Shown here: positions 32,889 through 44,990 of the stretch, in pieces
Position numbering within the stretch: the first letter of the stretch is position 1
Layout: each line of letters starts with the position of its first letter
NCBI GenBank assembly: GCA_964019055.1
Contig: OZ025209.1
Location: 16,890,351 to 16,954,350 of the forward strand
Direction of reading: 5' to 3'
From: Anthopleura xanthogrammica
Lineage: Eukaryota; Cnidaria; Anthozoa; Actiniaria; Actiniidae
Length of the DNA: 64,000 nt
Notes under the pieces: generated by a model
The model's database searches: none
What the model was told of the DNA's origin: nothing
The model's input: the letters and a program-made list of their open reading frames with translations, nothing else
Translations under genes and position numbers: made by a program

Positions 32889-35800
32889 TCACTTGCTAAC
32901 TATATCAGGAAAGAGTAGTTTTCCCCACATGCGATCAACCCCATGCACCATCTTGGTCTTTTTGCCTTCTTTACCATCAACCATACCCTTGCCTTCGTTC
33001 GCCCATTTGAAAATAGAGCCTTCCAAGTTGCATGCCTGTAAGTTACTTCTTGCCTCTATGTTTTCTGGTTTTGCTAATTCTTTTATCAATCTCTGTGTCA
33101 TTATGCTAGCCCGATAACCAACTGCACAGTACATGATAACAGTTGCTTGTTCTTCAGGACTGCCTTTAATTTATAGATAGGGAGAAAATATAGCCTGAGC
33201 ACAGCTGGTTTTAATCATGTCTGACATGAACATATGAAGAGCCAAAGGAGATATGCAATAGGTTATTCCAAGACAGAAAGAAATGTTTGGTATACATCAA
33301 TGTGTTTAAAATGGATTCATTGACTACAATTGTATTAAGCAACACTAAATATCTCAACATTATAATTACATGTACATGTTCCTGATGAGAATAAGAATAA
33401 AAAACACTTGTCATTCCAGTTCCAGGTATAATATTTCTTGGATCGTGGAATGACCTCAGCTCCATCATTTCATTTATGGCCTATCTCCTTTGGCTCAACA
33501 ACATTTTCTTTGAAGCAGGCTAGGGTGTATACCAGATTACTGGCAAGGATGGTGGAGACAGGGGGCTGGGGAGCTTTAGCCCCTCTCCCTCCACCACTAT
33601 TTTTCCTTTTGCATACTATTCTTTTTATATTTTCTAATCTTAGCCCCCTACACTTTTCCCCATTCATTTGCATACTACCCCCACCCCCAAACACACACAC
33701 ATAATATGTGCTCTGCCATCCAGACTGGGTGTATACTCGCAATATATACCAACTAATTACTTGTTTACTTTATGACCTCACCACTCCAGAGCTATAAATA
33801 CCATCTACTGTCTTTCATTCCCCACCGACTCTGAAGATGACTTCTGCTCAGGTTGTCGAAACATCAGTCACCACCGTACCAAACAACAGTCTTTCTCAAA
33901 ACTACATTCACCTGGATGTTCACATTACTCACGCACTCCATTGTATATACTGTATATCATTTTATAAACAATGTTTGTTTAAGCTGTATTCTTGAATTAG
34001 TCAGCTGACCTTTTGCTTTGTTGATGATTGACAGTAACTGAGACATGTCCTTCAAGTTGGGGTTAACAGGGATTGAGTTTGGTAGATGACTGACTTGGAT
34101 TTCTTCAGGCTCTCTTGTGTCCTACAATAGTTTTATATAATAGCTTGATTGATGCTTTTGGTCTAGCTTAATCACTCAGGCAGAACAGATATAATCACAA
34201 TATGCAAAAGACATCAACATTCCACAAGAGACAGCTAGAATACAATTAGTGGAAAAGTGATAACCAGCTGTCTGCATGCTTAGTGCACAGCTTCAGTGTA
34301 AATAAGTTTCAATCTTTCTGAATTCTGTGTCAAAAAAGTTATTATTATTATTATTATTATAGTTAATTTATTGATATTTAAAGCCCTTTTGAGCATCTAA
34401 ATCACATTGAAATAAAATCTATAATGCAGTAACAATGTTGATTTTACTTCATGGGTTTAGTTTGAAATGCTTTATTAGTGAGGGATGAAATGATGTCAAT
34501 TCATGCGATAAACTTGTAAACGTTTTGAAAAGATCATGAAATGAGGTTTCCAAAGAAGTACGTCCTCTTCCACTTCCTAGTGGTGATGAAAAACGCTAAT
34601 CAATAAGTGTGATTTTGCGCTTTTATGTTTTCTGGCTAAAATACGAAAAATTACAGAACTTTTGCGCTTTTATGTTTTCTGGCTAAAATACGAAAAATTA
34701 CAGAACTTTTGCGCTTTTATGTTTTCTGGCTAAAATACGAAAAATTACAGAACTTTTGCGCTTTTGTTTTCTGGCTAAAATACGAAAAATTACATTCCTA
34801 ACTCAAAGGTCATGCTTCATATTCCAATCTAAAAGCCAGCTATATTGTTTGGCTGTAAATATGTCAGATCTCCCACCGACAACGTTTTTTGAAATAGGTG
34901 TATAATAATAATAATAATGGAACATTTCGTGAAAACCAAATGTTGCAGTAATTTTTGAAATAGTGCGCAGCTACATGTAGGTGTTAAAGCAAGGTGACAC
35001 AGGATGTATTGATCACGAATCACGGACATTTTTAATCAATTCTCAAATCACGAAAATACGAATGAATAACCTTGATACAAGGATTCTGGTGTAATACAAA
35101 TTTTCACGAAAACCAATGTGAAATCACGAATCACGGTATCTCAAAATGAGCGCATCAGGCGAAACCCCAGCTGTGTCAGCTAGTCTAATAAGTGTACCTT
35201 ATGGCCATTCAATATTTTGATAAATAGAATAAACAAATTCACAGAATTTGAACTAATTTTTCTCATTTTCAAATATTAAAAAATTGAAAATTCATCTCAA
35301 CTTTTCAATTTTCAATATTTCAATTTTTTGAAGGACTGTATTTCTGCGAGAGAAAGATTTTATACGATTCCTTAATTCTAACAATTTAAAAAATTGAAAA
35401 GTTAAAAATTGATCTCACCTTTTTAATTTTCAATAGTTCAATTTATGAGAGGACTGTATTTCTGAGAGAGAAAGATTTTTATCCATTGCGATTTCTTACT
35501 TTCAAACATCGAAAAATTAGTTCAAATTCTGTGAGATCAATTTTTAACTTTTCAATTTTTTAAATTGTTAGCATTAAGGAATCGTATAAAATCTTTCTCT
35601 CGCAGAAATACAGTCCTTCAAAAAATTGAAATATTGAAAATTGAAAAGTTGAGATGAATTTTCAATTTTTGAAAATGAGAAAAATTAGTTCAAATTCTGT
35701 GAATTTGTTTATTCTATTTATCAAAATATTGTTAGAGTATGACTATTATGATCAGCAGGTTCAGCAGCGTACAAATGAATATCTACTTCATTTAATGATA

Positions 35801-36131
35801 TCCATGGCAGGGGTATAGCTTGTGCTCGTATAGTCCGAAAGTCTTAAATAATCGTTACAGTTGGGCTACACACACAAGCAGACTAGGGCTAATAAAACTG
35901 CCTGCGATTTCTTGATAGAACTGTGGATGGTTGAATCTTGAGCTCGACATTAACCGCGAGTTTCATATTTTTCCTGCAAAAACTTACCAATATAACTAGG
36001 CTACGCGCTATATTTTTGTCTGCCATCATTTTTTCCAGTTGATCTGTGCTAATACGTGGCACCATGGGAAATAGGGATCGTACAAGACCCATCACCATCC
36101 TGAAACCTGTACCTATGAGTTGGGAAGCCAT
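32889..36131 (-). CDS. single-domain rhodanese (sulfurtransferase-like), paralogue A
   Basis: Rhodanese domains carry sulfur as a cysteine persulfide. Exons 35988-36131, 34010-34121 and 32889-33163 give 176 residues. The order is a basic N-terminus (GFRMVMGLVRSLFP), DTREPEEIQVSHLPNSIP, then the catalytic loop C98-AVGYR and NLEGSIFKWANEGK. The final VHGVDRMWGKLL is typical of single-domain rhodanese proteins related to YgaP/TSTD types. The loop CAVGYRAS keeps the catalytic Cys and Arg. It is convergent with PDX2. Intron positions match paralogue B, so the pair arose by gene duplication. The substrate is unknown. The N-terminus might be a weak mitochondrial signal, but this is not clear. Confidence 0.87.
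34614..34795. repeat. 47-bp tandem repeat, four copies
   Basis: Unit begins tttgcgcttttatgttttct and ends ggctaaaatacgaaaaatta plus cagaac. It lies in the first intron of rhodanese A. Confidence 0.95.
35210..35731. mobile_element. 522-bp foldback element
   Basis: The outer arms caatattttgataaatagaa and complement are followed inward by nested pairs (gaaggactgtatttctgcga, attccttaattctaacaatt). The centre is itself repetitive. It is in an intron of rhodanese A. No coding capacity. Confidence 0.9.
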
Positions 36132-36185
36132 TTTGTCAGGGAGAGTATCGCAGAGTTACGCATGGATGCTTTAACGAAAGGTAAT

Positions 36186-36590
36186 CACAGGTATCCCAAG
36201 CTGGGCTTCTGTGGTATCATATCAGACTTATACACGCATCAAACATTCCGCGCTACTGCTCTAAGCGCATGCTCAGGGGATTAAAAAGTGAGATAATATT
36301 TTGTAAAATATGCAATTTTTTGGTATATTTGACTCAAAATTCGCTTAACGGTACGTGATCTTGAATATTTAATGAAAATTGTGTTTGACAAGAAAAATAC
36401 AACTAAAATATAACATGTTTTACAAAATATTATCTCACTTTTTAATCCCCTGAGCATGCGCTTAGAGCAGTAGCGCGGAATGCTTGATGCATGTATAAGG
36501 CAATGTATGGCAATTCTTAGAAAAAAATTAAAATTCAATAAATCCACAGGTATCCCAAGCTGGGTTTCTGTGGTATCCTATCGAACTTAT
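36186..36590. mobile_element. foldback element flanked by a 45-bp direct repeat
   Basis: 36230-36500 is an inverted repeat (cgcgctactgctctaagcgc, atgctcaggggattaaaaag against complements). A direct repeat, acaggtatcccaagctggg then tctgtggtat, lies at 36187 and 36547. A diverged end of the same family (gtgagcatgtgcttatagca) is near 56835. Confidence 0.85.
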
Positions 36591-36775
36591 AAGGCAATGT
36601 ATGGCGATTTTTAGAAAAAATTAAAAATCAGTAAATCACACAAATAAATGTTCGTACTTGTGTTTCGTGTTTTCCTTTGAGTCTCTGTGAAGTTTCAGGT
36701 CATTTGCAGCAATATTGAGCGAGTATCGTGGTGGAGTATCCCTCGCACTTAAAAATTTTAGCAAAAAACATCGTT

Positions 36776-36875
36776 CGTTATTACTGGGTTGCTATGGTAG
36801 CAAACCTTTAAAATGAGATCCGTTTTTTACTGGGTTGCTATGGTAGCAAACCAGTCTTAAAATGAGATCCGTTTT
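36776..36875. promoter_or_regulatory. two X-box-like palindromes in direct repeat
   Basis: ggttgctatggtagcaaacc occurs twice about 55 bases apart, each followed by aaaatgagatccgtttttt. The core gttgctatggtagcaa resembles an RFX X-box. It could equally be a repeat element. Confidence 0.3.
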
Positions 36876-38226
36876 TCGGACGTCAGGTAGACCATAATTT
36901 CACACGTCATGATTGGTCGAGAACTTGTAAACAATGTCCAATGTCCAATGAAGTTGCCACACGACATCGATGTACTTATAGTTTTTAGTGTTGTGTCACC
37001 ATTAATTCATTCGTTCAGGGTTCGTGAAGTACTAGTTTGTCTGTGGGCATGTTGCGTACTATTGTCTTTAGGTTTTTTAACGCTACGCTTAAACTACTTA
37101 CAAATACACACGCCGTACGTGGTAGACACACACTAAAAGATGTTATTGAGCGATTTTGGAACGGGTTGGTCCACATACTCAAAGAGAGAAGTCTGAGAAT
37201 CTGTGAGCTATCTTTGAGAATCTATGAGCAAACTACGGTATGAGTATCGTAGAACTAGACAAACTAGTCAAAATAGACTAAGAGAATCTATAAACTACCT
37301 AGCTATGACCAAGCTAGATCTTACCAGATCTCAGATACAAAAAAATATACTGAGACAAACTACAGAACGAGAGACAAACTACAAAACGAGTGACAAACAA
37401 AGCTTTGATGAAAGCTGACTCCAAGAACTTGTAGAAGTCAGACGAGCTGATAGTGATCTACAAGAAAGCGAACTGCCAAGACTCCTTGTTGAATATTTCC
37501 ATTTATGAAAATACAGAAAACCAAAACTGAGGGAAAAACAAATGACCAGTTAAACACATTTTGGCTAAGAGTATTTACATTGATAAAACGTTTGTTTTGC
37601 AGCGAACAGTTTCGATACTGAAATAGATATGTTTATTTCATCAGCTAGTCTTGAAAGGTACTCTAGTAGGTCAAGTAGAAATCTAATACGCGTTGACAAG
37701 TCAGTAACGCAACACTAATGCCTTACTAGAATTTAAAATGTTTTTAATAAAGGGGGACTTTGAACCCAAAAGGAACACTTTGGTAAGAAATAATAGAGTA
37801 TATAGGATTGGTGAGTGGGCGAGCTCTCGCACAGGCAACCCAGTGAACGCTCCAAGAGCGTCTAGTTTTCTCCTATATCTCTTGCTCACTATATGGCAAT
37901 TAAACAGCAATCGAGCCATACGATCTTCTCAAAACGTAAAATATATGAGCCGGACCAAAAATTCAATGTTTACTTTTTGTCGCGGTTTTGTATACAATTT
38001 CACCAAAATACGAAAATCATAAAATTTGTCTATTTGTTTCTTTAAAAAACTTCATGGGGGCTTCAAGCTATTAATGTTTCGTAAAGTCTCTGATTTTCAT
38101 GTTCATTGGGAAGTTTTTAAGGTAGTTAATGTAGACGCAAAGTTGAGTATTATTGAGATACCGCTCAAAGATTTGGTGCTCTGGGAGTTCTATTGTTTAA
38201 GGATTGGCACAACAAGACATTCCTTC
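36876..38226. other. intergenic, no gene seen
   Basis: Between the rhodanese paralogues. Several open frames of 60-110 codons occur but none shows family motifs, consistent composition or splice context. Confidence 0.5.
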
Positions 38227-38579
38227 CCCGGGGGGGGGGGACTCCCTTATAAAAGGGGGCGGGGGTCCTCGTCGGAAATTTTGAAAATGACCCCTAAAAG
38301 GGACCTGTATTTTGAGATGATGGGCGTGGCAGTGATGAAATTTCACCCCTAAGAGGGACCAATCAATAAGTGACACAATCCAAAAATGGGATTAAAATAA
38401 AAATCAATCTTTGAAAAGAAGCATTGTTGTTGATCTTACACCCTAAGCGGGACCACAAAACTCAGCTAGTGGGCATTCTCGTCATTATCACCCTAAGCGG
38501 GACCAAAACACTGATTTCAAACCCTAAAAGGGACGACGAGGACCCCCGCCCCCTTTTATAAGGGAGTCCCCCCCCCGGG
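38227..38579. mobile_element. GC-rich foldback element with CCCTAAxxGGGAC repeats
   Basis: The ends ccgggggggggg and cccccccccgg lead into arms gactcccttataaaaggggg and complement. The middle carries repeated accctaaaagggac and caccctaagcgggac blocks. Confidence 0.9.
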
Positions 38580-38614
38580 ATTCCTTCACACCATTTGCAT
38601 GATTTCACCGCGCT

Positions 38615-38824
38615 TGGCTGCCCTACGAATCATTTCCGAAGTATGGTAATATATAGATATTTCGTTAACGTTACCGTGTGTGTTTCAAAAGAAAGAGATG
38701 GAAACATAACTTTTTGGAGTCATCAGTTTACTATGGTTTTGTAGGGAGAATAACATGACAACTTCGCACCATTGTTTCGCAAAAGGATATTACCATACTT
38801 CGGAAATGATTCGTAGGGCAGCCA
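38615..38824. mobile_element. foldback element
   Basis: ggctgccctacgaatcattt then ccgaagtatggtaatat pairs with its complement at the right end. It lies 35 bases from the previous foldback. Confidence 0.9.
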
Positions 38825-39326
38825 AAGATACCCAAGAAATAAGAAATTTTTCGATGCAAAATCTATTGTTTAGATTTTGAGTAAATTATCCCCTTTATTT
38901 AAACAATCTTCGATATCTCGCAATCTGCCTAACAAATTTTGATAAAACTTTCCACAACTGGGGACAAAGATTCAAGGTGTAAGCAGCATGAAGCATTTTG
39001 CTAGAGTGTGCTTTTAAAGGCTAATATTGGACTCAAGGCTAAAACATATATTTCGTAATAATCAATTGAAATGATGTCCGATTTCTCCAAAAAACATGCT
39101 AAATCATAATTCAATCTTTATGAAAGAAATGTGTTCAAGTGGATTTGAAATCAAACCCAACGCGTTTTTATACTGGAGCTTCAAACGTGGACGGAACTCA
39201 AGAAAAATTATTGGGTCGAGCCACCTTAAGTAAAAATTACCTTAAAACCGCACTAAAAATAAGGCAATACTGCATAACCACAAATCCTTACATCCCCCTC
39301 TAATAATATTCTTGATCATCCTCTGT

Positions 39327-40675
39327 CTATAGTTTTGGTTCATAGCTTTGTAACTCATGATTAAGCAACCTTCCCCAAATAACATTATATGGGTGAACAG
39401 ATGTAGTGATAGAATTATTATGAGATACAATTGTTCTCTTTTCATTTGCCCATTTGAAAATAGACCCTTCAAGATTGTAAACCTCAATAGATTGTCTATA
39501 AGCATTGTATTCTGGTTTGGCTAATTCATTAACCAAAGTTTGTATCAAGCTACTTGACCTATATCCCACTGAACAATACGCAACCACAGTTTTCCTGTCT
39601 TGAAGGTTTGATACTGAAATACAAAGCAACTAAACTTGTTAAACACATGACAACAATGCAATATAAATGTGGGCTATGAGCTGCTACCTCTATGAAATAA
39701 TGAGATGGAACTGGTAATAATAGGGCAATATAGTACCTTGAGAATTTATTTGTTCCAGAACTAAGGCCATGTCATTGATGTTGGAATTTATCGTTATAGC
39801 ATTGGGTAAGCGGCTGACCTTAAATTCCTGTTCACTACGTACATCCTGTCAATGAAAACATTGAAATGAATATGGTGATGTTATTTATCAATGTTTTTTT
39901 ATAAAATAACTGTAATAAATATTGCATTCTGATTGTTTGGGAGCATGTGTGCAGTTTCTTTTTTGTCATTCCTGTCCAAAATAATGGGTACTCTATGGGT
40001 ACTCTAGAAATAAAAAGCTTGCTTGCTGCACTGGGATTGGCAGGGACAGCACAGCAAACTTGTTGAAAAACTTGCTTGTTCAGTGCAGGGATTGGCAGTA
40101 TACCTGGAAGTGTTGAGCACTATTGCTTCATTCCCTGTGCTTTATAATTGCACACACAATGTGCATGCATTTTCAAGAAACCAAAATTGGCACATGTGCT
40201 GTGTGCAGTCTTAAGGCACACAGGAATTGGCAGAATACAAGAGAAATTTTAGGAGGAGCATGACACATAGTGGAGTGCTTCTCAACACTTCTCGAGTGTT
40301 CTGACGATCCCCAAGCAAATAGCCTCTGTTGCCGACGTTTTATGTGTGGGAGGGAAGCAAACCACATAAAACGTCTGCTATGGAGGCTACACAAAAAGGA
40401 AGTTCCTTATTTCTTTTATAACATTCATAAGATTTATAATTCGCCATTTGTACTGATTTTGACGTGGGAAATCATTTGGCCATGGGCTTCCTGTGGCTTT
40501 TAAAGTTTTCACCTACCAGTAGAATTAGTACCCGGTGTGTGTTCCCAGCTTCAATACTCTTCATCAATCGATCTAGTTCTTCAGTTTTCATTTGTGGTGC
40601 TGAGGGAAATCTAGTTCTTATCATTTGCATGGTAAGCTTCATTCCTGTCCCCGTTCCTGTGGTGACTTTTTCCAT
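39327..40675 (-). CDS. single-domain rhodanese, paralogue B
   Basis: Exons 40517-40675, 39737-39845 and 39327-39613 give 184 residues. It parallels paralogue A: N-terminal GMKLTMQMIRTRFPSAPQM, DVRSEQEFKVSRLPNAI, catalytic loop C103-SVGYRSS, NLEGSIFKWANE, then VHPYNVIWGRLLNHEL. Catalytic Cys and Arg are intact. Paralogue A has CAVGYRAS at the same place. The central and C-terminal parts are clearly homologous and the N-termini weakly so. It is divergent from the isoaspartyl methyltransferase, with 303 bases between start codons. Confidence 0.87.
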
Positions 40676-40978
40676 GACTACCTTGACGTTTTAGAACATG
40701 TGTAACCTTTCTTTGGACTTTTAAGGGAATTCTTTACTCACTCATTCAAAAGTAACTCGGGTTGTCCAACCAGTAAAACAACTAAGTATGTATCAAAACT
40801 ACCTCAAAACTCGAAATGGCTGACATGATAACCACCATGTTTTTTCGCCATCTATAATCCTCGGTAAACCTTCGTAAAATTTTCGGAAGGAATCGAGCAG
40901 TAGTCGTTCTAACTTCGCGTAAGGTTATTCTGACGAGGGAACAACGAAAGGTGTTTTGGACGTGCATCTTTTCATATC
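40676..40978. promoter_or_regulatory. shared promoter region of rhodanese B and isoaspartyl methyltransferase
   Basis: 303 bases between divergent start codons with no TATA box seen. A minus-strand open frame here (40782-40967) has no family features and is ignored. Confidence 0.5.
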
Positions 40979-43294
40979 ATGCACATTTCTCTGGCGTTTG
41001 GGCGTATTTTGTTGAATGTGAGCTGCGTATTTGTGGTCCTTACGTTTTACGGATTTACTCTTAGCACAGCGTCAGAAGAATACTGCACATCAAAAGACAG
41101 GAACTGTCCCAAGAATCCAGCATCTGCTGAACATTTGACTGTAGGCACACAAGAAACCATTTCAAGCACGGGAATGGAGTGGTTTTCACATGGAGTTAAC
41201 AACAATGACCTCGTTTCTCAACTAAAAGGAGGAAGGATAATTAAATCAGATGAAGTAGAGTCGGCAATGAAGAAAGTAGACCGCGGAAACTTCTGTACTC
41301 ATCATCCTTACCAGGACTCTCCTCAGTACATTGGCTATGGTATCACAATCAGTGCCCCACACATGCATGCCCATGCCTTGGAGATGTTAAAAGACAAACT
41401 AGTTGAAGGAGCCTCTGTCCTTGATGTTGGATCAGGTATCTGCCCACACTGATGATGTATGATATGATAAGCAAAGATTAAGTTATGAGGTTGACATATC
41501 AAAACTTAGTTCTCATATATTATGTCATTCAAGGTTATATTAACATAGGGGTAAAAGCCCCCTCCCCCCCCCCCCCCGGGGGGGTTAAAATTCTATACTA
41601 ATCTATGTAAGGATTGATATAACAGCCAATCCTAAGTAAACACTCATTTCCTAGGACCTCCCCCCCCCCCCCCCAACCACATGTGCCTTTGATTTCCCAG
41701 TTTCATGAAACTGACATATGACAGGTTTGCTGTTTTTTTAACATGCATTCTTAGATGAGACGTGAACAGGTTGTTTAGTGGTTCTTGCACTTTCGCACTA
41801 ATTGGGGACACTTTTCACTCACACACACTACCATTACATTCAGTATTCTATGTACACAATGCTCACTCACATGTTGATAGTTTCACTCACACACACTACC
41901 ACTACATTCAGTATTCTATGCACACAATGCTCACTCACATGTTGATAGTTTCACTCACACACACTACCATTACATTCAGTATTCTATGCACACAATGCTC
42001 ACTCACATGTTGATAGTTTCACTCACACACACTACCATTATATTCAGTATTCTATGCACACAATGCTCACTCACATGTTGATAGTTTCACTCACACACAC
42101 TACCATTATATTCAGTATTCTATGCACACAATGCTCACTCACATGTTGATAGTTTCACTCACACACACTACCATTATATTCAGTATTCTATGCACACAAT
42201 GCTCACTCACATGTTGATGTTTACAGAGGGAGGAAACCAGAGTACCCGTAGAAAACTCTCATAGTAAAGGAGAGAACAACACATCACACAAACTCAATTC
42301 ACATATGGCGACTGCAGAGGCCCAAGCCTTTGGAACCACAGTGGTGAAAGGTGACATGTTAGCAGCATACGCCACCCAAGGAAACTAATTAATGCATTAT
42401 TCAAATTTATACTAAATAGTCTGCATACAGATAATATAAGGTATATGTTGACTTAGAGATGGGAATACTTTGAACAAAATGCCCTGCCAGGCCATAGGGA
42501 GTGGATGAGGAGCTGTGAGAAGAATCATATTGATGTCAGAGTTGTTTCACAGACATTTCATTAATTCCAGGAAGTGGGTATCTTACAGCAGCAATGGCAA
42601 TAATGACTGGAAAAACTGGTAAAGTTGTGGGCATTGATCACATTCCAGAGCTTGTTGAAATGTCTAGGGAAAATATTGGTAAAGGCAATGCAGACCTAGT
42701 AGAAGAGAAGAGAGTGATATTGGTAGTAGGAGATGGTAGAGAGGGACATGAACCAGGTATAAATATATTTAATACAGTACATTATTAGTATTTAGTAATG
42801 AAAGTGGGGAATTGCCTGGTTAAAATTGGATAGGAGGAGGTAAGGAAATGTTAAATATAGATCCAGAAAAATGAATTTAGTTGTCAAATAAAATTTTATC
42901 ACTTAAATGACTAATATATTATTTATTCATTATCCATTCAATGACTGTTTTATAGCATGCAAAGCAAACTTGTCCTTCATGGGAGCTCAGGATATTAAGT
43001 TCTTGAGTTCACATAATTTCATCTAGATGATGTATTAATGATAACATTTTATTGAATCTAGAGGGTCCATATGATGCTATCCATGTTGGAGCAGCAGCAT
43101 ATCCTGTCCCAGAACCACTAATTAAACAACTTAAGCCAGGAGGCAGGCTGTTCATTCCCGTTGGGCCATCACATGGGGATCAATGGCTTGAACAAATTGA
43201 CAAGAATGAGGATGGCAGCATTACAAGGAAGCATTTAATGGGTGTCCGTTATGTGCCATTGACAAGTAAAGAACATCAGTTGTCCAAGAGCTGA
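40979..43294 (+). CDS. PCMT1: protein-L-isoaspartate O-methyltransferase with N-terminal signal sequence
   Basis: This enzyme uses S-adenosylmethionine to methylate isoaspartate in damaged proteins, starting repair to aspartate. Exons 40979-41435, 42571-42756 and 43062-43294 give 291 residues. Family signs are [20 protein letters not shown], the SAM-binding motif [62 protein letters not shown] and [11 protein letters not shown]. Compared with human PCMT1 (about 227 residues) it has some 64 extra N-terminal residues beginning with a basic-hydrophobic stretch ([19 protein letters not shown]), followed by a Cys-bearing, non-conserved segment. This predicts entry to the secretory pathway. There is no C-terminal KDEL-type signal (ends HQLSKS). 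Alternative: initiation at the in-frame Met before EWFSHG would give a cytosolic form. Confidence 0.93.
41811..42218. repeat. 68-bp tandem repeat in methyltransferase intron 1
   Basis: About six copies of a unit beginning tttcactcacacacactacc and ending cactcacatgttgatag. The array ends against a SINE. Confidence 0.95.
42224..42405 (-). mobile_element. tRNA-derived SINE, copy 2
   Basis: Reverse orientation of the family at 27543-27840: gggtggcgta head, gaattgagtttgtgtgatg, ttctctcctt, and gggttt-like end sequence. It lacks the conserved tail. Confidence 0.65.
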
Positions 43295-43468
43295 TGGAGT
43301 CAATTAAAATGAAAACATTGTGACTTATAAAAATAGAAAAAGTTCTGAAAAATATTTTAGAGTTCAGTAAAAATTAACAGCTGGTATATTTTGTAGATGA
43401 TAAAAAGAATTTTTTTCTACATTGGTACTTCAGTTATGAATATATTCATTTTGAAAGTATGAACACTT

Positions 43469-44012
43469 AAAGTGGCTCCAAGGAGTTAAATCTGCTTATA
43501 CATACTCTTACTTTAGCTCAATAAATCTGAATTTTACATTCAGATGTTAGACTTGGATAAAAGTTTAACAATGGTTTTTTATGCTAATCAGCATTTCCAT
43601 AACAAGGATAAACAAACATTTCAAAAAACAGTTTTTCCTAAATATTCAAAATGCAAATAATTGCACTAGAGAGTGTAGCACACTAAATAATTAATATAAA
43701 AGTTTCAAGAAAACATTTTCAATAAATCACTGAAACATGTTTAAAATGATTTATTTGAAATAAAACATTACTTTTCTTGAAATTGTACTACAATTATAGT
43801 GCAATTATTCACATTTCTAGGCTAGCCAGATTTCAAATGACATTTAGGAAAAACTGTTTTTTGAAGTTTGTTTATCGTAGCTATGGAAATGCTGAGCAAA
43901 AAAAAGACCATTCAAAACTTTCATCCAAGTCTAACATCTTAAGTAAGAGTATGTATAAGCAGATTCAAATAGGGAAGTGGGAGTCAAAAATAACTCCTTG
44001 CAGCCACCTTAA
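43469..44012. mobile_element. 544-bp foldback element downstream of methyltransferase
   Basis: aagtggctccaaggagtta pairs with taactccttgcagccacctt. Inner pairs include cagatgttagacttggat and aacagtttttcctaaa with complements. An open frame on the plus strand inside it is an artefact. Confidence 0.85.
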
Positions 44013-44091
44013 AATAAAGCAGCTGTAATTGAGAAAAAGTTATAAATTGTTAGTTGCAGCTTTGAGTGTCATAAAGTGTTAATAATGTTAT

Positions 44092-44245
44092 AGAGTGCAA
44101 ACAGCGTATCCATGAAATACAAATGACTAAATAGCACAAAATATTGCTAATTAAACAATAGAAAACAACAGAATTTGCAAAAATCGTACTATTTAGTAAT
44201 AACTACCAGTAATGTTTCACAGATATCCTAGCTGTTTGCACTCTG
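44092..44245. mobile_element. foldback element
   Basis: agagtgcaaacag then atccatgaaa pairs with tgtttcacagatat and ctgtttgcactct. The arms are imperfect, about 30 bases each. Confidence 0.6.
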
Positions 44246-44699
44246 TTTCACGGTTATACTGTTTGCATTTTAGCTGCATGTTTGTGTTCGTGAAATATGT
44301 TAGTGCTTCAAGAATCCGTTTTTTTGTCAACTCAACCTAAAAAATTTTATAACTTGTAAAGTTATTACAAAATCAAATATTTTAAGCGTGAAAAACCAAG
44401 AACTTCCACTTAGATTTACTACATGCTAACCTCTGGCAAAATAGCTTATTTACGACAACTTTGCAAAAGTTATTGTTTGGAAAAGATTGTAATATAGCAG
44501 GTATGGAGGAATGAGGATTCAAATCCTTTTCCACTCTAATATAAGAACCTTCTAGTCACCTTGTGGTTTTAATTCTCTTGGTTTTTTCAAACCTGATGTC
44601 ACTTCAATTAAATAAAGTACCATTAACCAATGGCTGCTTAGTGTCTTCAGTATTAAGAGAAGTATTCTCTATAATTAGGAGTCATTTATGCATGAAATC

Positions 44700-44990
44700 T
44701 TATTTCAAAAACTCATGAATATCTATTAAGCTATTTGTCCAATTGGAGTACTAGTGCTCATACACGTCACATGCATGGACCTTTATATACCTGATAAATT
44801 GATGACTGACATCCCAACCATCTGAGTGGAAGTCATCTTCAGAGTACTACACTCTACACTCAGCCGAATGATCACATTACTCAGTCCAATAAAGAATATT
44901 TATGAGGATAAGTACTTTATATAAAGTTCTCATCCTTATTAGTATTCTTTATGTAAAGAATACTAATGATCTAATCTAATCTATTAAGCT
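44700..44990. mobile_element. dispersed repeat also present at 63490-63625
   Basis: Shares tgtccaattggagtac, cacgtcacatgcatggacct and the palindromic tattctttatgtaaagaata with the block at 63490-63625, in inverted orientation. It is noncoding. Confidence 0.65.

Noticed and set aside
36909..38352. Several ORFs of 60-110 codons between the rhodaneses
   Set aside because: No motifs, no splice context, different frames and strands overlapping; one ends inside the GC-rich foldback.
41561..41584. Poly-C/poly-G palindrome as a regulatory site
   Set aside because: Homopolymer runs of C followed by G in an intron; likely slippage product and prone to sequencing error.
43777..44028. 83-codon ORF after the methyltransferase
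   Set aside because: Falls within one arm of a 544-bp foldback; Lys/Ser-rich chance frame.
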